Source of the DNA: Devosia subaequoris
GTDB lineage: Bacteria; Pseudomonadota; Alphaproteobacteria; Rhizobiales; Devosiaceae
NCBI RefSeq assembly: GCF_014197055.1
Contig: NZ_JACIEW010000013.1
Span: 1-48,822 of the forward strand
Direction of reading: 5' to 3'
Length of the DNA stretch: 48,822 nt
Part shown: in pieces, positions 46,460 through 48,822 of the stretch
How positions within the stretch are numbered: the stretch's first letter is position 1
Layout: every line of letters starts with the position of its first letter
Notes under the pieces: generated by a model
Databases searched by the model: none
Told to the model about the DNA's origin: nothing
What the model saw: the letters and a program-made list of their open reading frames with translations, nothing else
Made by a program: the position numbers and the translations under genes

Positions 46460-46637
46460 CCCTGGTTACGCCTGAAGCGTGTGCGGGGTTGTAGTGTACG
46501 AACAGGATCCGAAAAGCGCGGCCGCAGACACTGCCCCGCCCCGCAATGGCCAAGTTATTTCAGTCGCGACGCATCTCTCGTTTGTTCCTTGCAAGGGGCT
46601 GGATGAGAATGGGACCGTCGAGTAACGGGAGGTTTTG

Positions 46638-47579
46638 ATGGCGGAGCATGTATTTCTGGGGTTTGAAGTCACCCGGACCCTGAGCACCGAGATCGAATAT
46701 GCTGATCGCGTGGCGATGTTAATGCGACGGGCGTCTTCGGCACTTGGGCGCCCCGCGACGCTTTTGGACACCATCCAGCACCTCAGCGGACAGCACGATG
46801 AGTTCGCCCCTGCGAGCATTCGGAAATACTTCGCTGCCCTGACAGCGGCATTCGAAGAGGCTCTGGCAGCCGATACTGCGCTCGCACATCCCGAAGCGGA
46901 CTATCGTGGGGCTCTTGAGAAGAGGCCGCGACCTCGGCCGCCAAGCAAAGAGCGCCGCACGTCGGCCAGGAAGCGCAAGGATGTATTGCGTGCGGAGGTG
47001 AAAACGGTCTGCCGCTACCTTTGGGATCGGGGTGAGTCCGACGACAAACTCTTGGTGCGCCTCATAATTCATGGCGTATTTCTGGGCTTGCGACCCTCGG
47101 AGCACTCAGAGGCTAGGAGGAACGGCAGCGTGCTTATTGTTTATAGCCGAAAGATTACCAACGGTCGCGGCCTGGGCCCACTGAGAGAGCTTGATTTAGG
47201 CAACGTCTCTGAGGACGAGCTGTATTCGATTGATAAGTTGATCGCAGCGTTCGCCAAGGCCGGCTGTGAGGAGCTGGAATTGGTGATCGATCGGCTGGGA
47301 GCACGTCTGCGGCGTGCCTGCCGTAGGGTTGGTGTCAAGCCATTTGCGCTCTACACTACTCGCCACCAGGCGATCGCGAACATGAAAGCAGCGGGAGAAA
47401 CCACGACTGAAATTGCCGCGATGGCCGGCCACAAATCACAGCAGACAGCGAGTAAATATTACGCGAAACGACGCTCAGGGTGGAAGAATGCACCGTCAGC
47501 TTCCGCCACTCGCGACATGGTCGCCAAGTTCGACGTGGCTGTTCCCGTTCCCACACCGCCGTCACCGAGACCTTACTGA
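46638..47579 (+). CDS. Compact tyrosine-recombinase-like protein
   Basis: A 313-aa protein. Residues 30-80 look like a core-binding helical region, and the C-terminal half has tyrosine-recombinase features: GVFLGLRPSEHSEA (first Arg), TTRHQAIANMKAAGE (Arg-His), and MAGHKSQQTASKYYAKRR (His and Tyr). The middle is short and the catalytic Lys region is not clear. GGGAGG lies five bases before ATG 46638. It follows the integrase gene after about 180 bp. It may be a second recombinase of the same element, or a diverged one. Confidence 0.75.
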   Translation: MAEHVFLGFEVTRTLSTEIEYADRVAMLMRRASSALGRPATLLDTIQHLSGQHDEFAPASIRKYFAALTAAFEEALAADTALAHPEADYRGALEKRPRPRPPSKERRTSARKRKDVLRAEVKTVCRYLWDRGESDDKLLVRLIIHGVFLGLRPSEHSEARRNGSVLIVYSRKITNGRGLGPLRELDLGNVSEDELYSIDKLIAAFAKAGCEELELVIDRLGARLRRACRRVGVKPFALYTTRHQAIANMKAAGETTTEIAAMAGHKSQQTASKYYAKRRSGWKNAPSASATRDMVAKFDVAVPVPTPPSPRPY

Positions 47580-47604
47580 TCGGGGTCCGGGCTTGCCGGT
47601 GACA

Positions 47605-47997
47605 TTATTCTTGTGCCGTCGGCTTGCGAAACGCCGAGAAGGCCTCCGCTTCTAAGCAATATTGAATTTGCAGAGGGGGCAAAGACTTGCGTGCGCGGCC
47701 GATCATTGGAGGTTTCTTGTATTGATACCGTCGATAGGTGCCACGACCGCCAGATGTATTTTTGCTGGCTTTTTTGGGGGTGCTGGGACGCTTTCCCAGA
47801 TGAGCATCGGCCGATGGCTCCTTGACGAATGACGCAATCCAGTCCTCAACATCAGATGGCTTGTATAACACCTTGTCGGTCGGCTTGTAGTAGCGCGGAC
47901 CCCGGCCCGAAGACGCCAGTTTTGCCAGCGTGTGCTCCGAGATCGGATAGCGCTTTGCGACCTCTTTGCGGGTAATGAAGATTGGTTCGTTGTTCAT
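47605..47997 (-). CDS. Small HTH DNA-binding protein (excisionase-like)
   Basis: A 130-aa protein. Residues 5-55 form a MerR-type/HTH_17 winged helix (FITRKEVAKRYPISEHTLAK and YYKPTDKVLYKPSDVEDWI), as in phage excisionases and AlpA-type regulators. The rest is a basic, low-complexity tail (RRYQYKKPP, IGRARKSLPP). Start at 47997 chosen on homology; the ribosome site is weak. Convergent with the recombinase-like gene 25 bp away, it may control excision or expression of this element. Confidence 0.75.
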   Translation of the reverse strand: MNNEPIFITRKEVAKRYPISEHTLAKLASSGRGPRYYKPTDKVLYKPSDVEDWIASFVKEPSADAHLGKRPSTPKKASKNTSGGRGTYRRYQYKKPPMIGRARKSLPPLQIQYCLEAEAFSAFRKPTAQE

Positions 47998-48680
47998 AAG
48001 TCGATGCCCGATGTTATGCATTTTATGATCGCGCCGACTTATGAAAGGTACAAACTGTTTCTCGATCACGCTGTTGGTTTCGGCGATGCCACGGCTTGGG
48101 CGCCTTGCGGGACAAGAAAGTCCGCGTCCAATTGTTCAGGTCAGTGCAGGTACGATCGACCGGGTGTTCACCTCTACGGGCAGGCTCTTCGGCCGGTCAG
48201 CGTCGGCGAAATGCGCATTTCTCGGCAGTACGGCGCAGCGTTTCTGTCCGCGCTTGTGCGGATTGGAACGTTCCCGCGCCAGGATAAATGGAGGCGAATT
48301 TTGTGGCGCGTAGGGGGCCATTGGGAGCAGTAGCTTCGTACAGACATTGATCGTTACCGACGTCGCTACGGGGACGGACTGGAAGCGTCACTACTTTTCG
48401 CGGCGGCGTCTGCCGAGCTGCCTCTATCATTGTAATGAATCAGGTCGCTTCTATGCCGTGGGGCGACTGCCAGATCTCTGCAGATCGCACGACCCCACAG
48501 TGCCTCTCGGGCTTGAGGGCTTCATCGCGCTGGGCGCCCATCCACCTGTCATGAACATGTTGCCCAACGCCGCGAAATACGCGGAGGCTTTGCGCAGGAC
48601 CTCGTTGTCCTGCCGCAACCTTTTCTTCAGATCACAATGACGATCGCTTGCTATGGCGCCAGAATGACAGCTTGCTCGTA
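47998..48680. other. Region without a supported gene
   Basis: About 680 bp. Open frames exist on both strands (for example 48347-48640 plus), but none shows family features, a good ribosome site or plausible composition. It is upstream of the HTH gene and probably holds its promoter. Confidence 0.4.
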
Positions 48681-48752
48681 AGCTATCAAGCTATCAAGCT
48701 ATCAAGCTATCAAGCTATCAAGCTATCAAGCTATCAAGCTATCAAGCTATCA
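48681..48752. repeat. Nine perfect tandem copies of AGCTATCA
   Basis: 72 bp of uninterrupted 8-bp units. The plus strand is open in all frames through the array; the minus strand has stops in every frame (TGATAG). It starts just past a short frame and ends 23 bp beyond the 3' end of a minus-strand gene that leaves the window. Copy number should vary by replication slippage. Confidence 0.97.
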
Positions 48753-48775
48753 AGCAGCACCGCGACGTTGTTCGA

Positions 48776-48822
48776 TCAGAAAGATTTGTCGTACTTCGCG
48801 ATCAGGTCGCCCACAGCTTCGT
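48776..48822 (-). CDS. C-terminal end of a gene leaving the window
   Basis: The last 14 codons read EAVGDLIAKYDKSF and then stop at 48776-48778. Too short to identify. The composition and the clean stop next to the tandem array suggest a real gene on the minus strand. Confidence 0.4.
   Translation of the reverse strand, partial: EAVGDLIAKYDKSF

Noticed and set aside
48347..48640. Plus-strand open frame of about 97 codons
   Set aside because: No family features, no convincing ribosome site, and no supporting neighbour.

Overview
The window looks like chromosomal DNA of a GC-rich alphaproteobacterium. The gene families, the tightly overlapping operons and an intergenic three-hairpin element of the type I know from Hyphomicrobiales suggest a Devosia- or rhizobium-like organism. 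That assignment is inference, because no rRNA or other marker gene is present.

Region A (1-22866) is a large catabolic locus in four operon-like arms. Arm 1 (minus, 4879 to 1) carries an acetamidase/formamidase, an NAD-dependent epimerase/dehydrogenase, deoxyribose-phosphate aldolase and a tandem-domain aldehyde dehydrogenase. Arm 2 (plus, 5003-13472) carries a GntR/UTRA regulator, a PfkB kinase, a SIS-domain protein, a BtpA/SgcQ TIM-barrel protein and a complete BMP-type (nucleoside-like) ABC transporter. Arm 3 (minus, 19965 to 13501) carries a ring-opening amidohydrolase (barbiturase/cyanuric acid hydrolase family), a flavin monooxygenase, an amidase, an SDR, a second epimerase that is a clear paralogue of the one in arm 1, and a second, degenerate SIS protein. 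Arm 4 (plus, 20101-22866) carries a CaiB-type CoA-transferase, a crotonase and a 2-keto-4-pentenoate hydratase-like protein. An identical 11-bp sequence, AGAGGTCAGAC, lies in both divergent intergenic regions (arms 1/2 and arms 3/4), each time beside an inverted repeat. This suggests one regulator for all four arms. My reading is a dedicated pathway for a nucleoside or N-glycosylated imide heterocycle: import, phosphorylation, glycosidic cleavage, sugar breakdown through DERA and aldehyde dehydrogenase, and oxidative ring opening of the base followed by CoA activation of the dicarboxylate. No classical nucleosidase or phosphorylase is present. This is the best candidate in the window for an undescribed system.

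Region B (23186-36438) is a second catabolic locus: an HpcH-type aldolase and a ThDP enzyme, a GntR/FCD regulator, and a minus-strand operon holding an enolase-superfamily dehydratase, a five-gene Dpp/Opp-type ABC transporter, an NAD-dependent epimerase and a RidA protein. An alpha/beta hydrolase resembling arylformamidase and a cupin protein are divergently placed. It resembles an uptake and degradation system for an acidic sugar derivative or conjugate.

Region C (36608-48822) is mobile DNA. It holds a decayed IS6-family element, a phage packaging remnant (terminase large subunit, DUF5681 protein, ParB-domain DNA methylase), a serine recombinase module (DUF3489-DUF2924-recombinase, with a frameshift at A_AAA_AAG), a tRNA-Arg(CCG) beside a tyrosine integrase whose first codons are frameshifted, a second compact tyrosine-recombinase-like protein, a small HTH protein and nine perfect tandem copies of an 8-bp unit near the window end.
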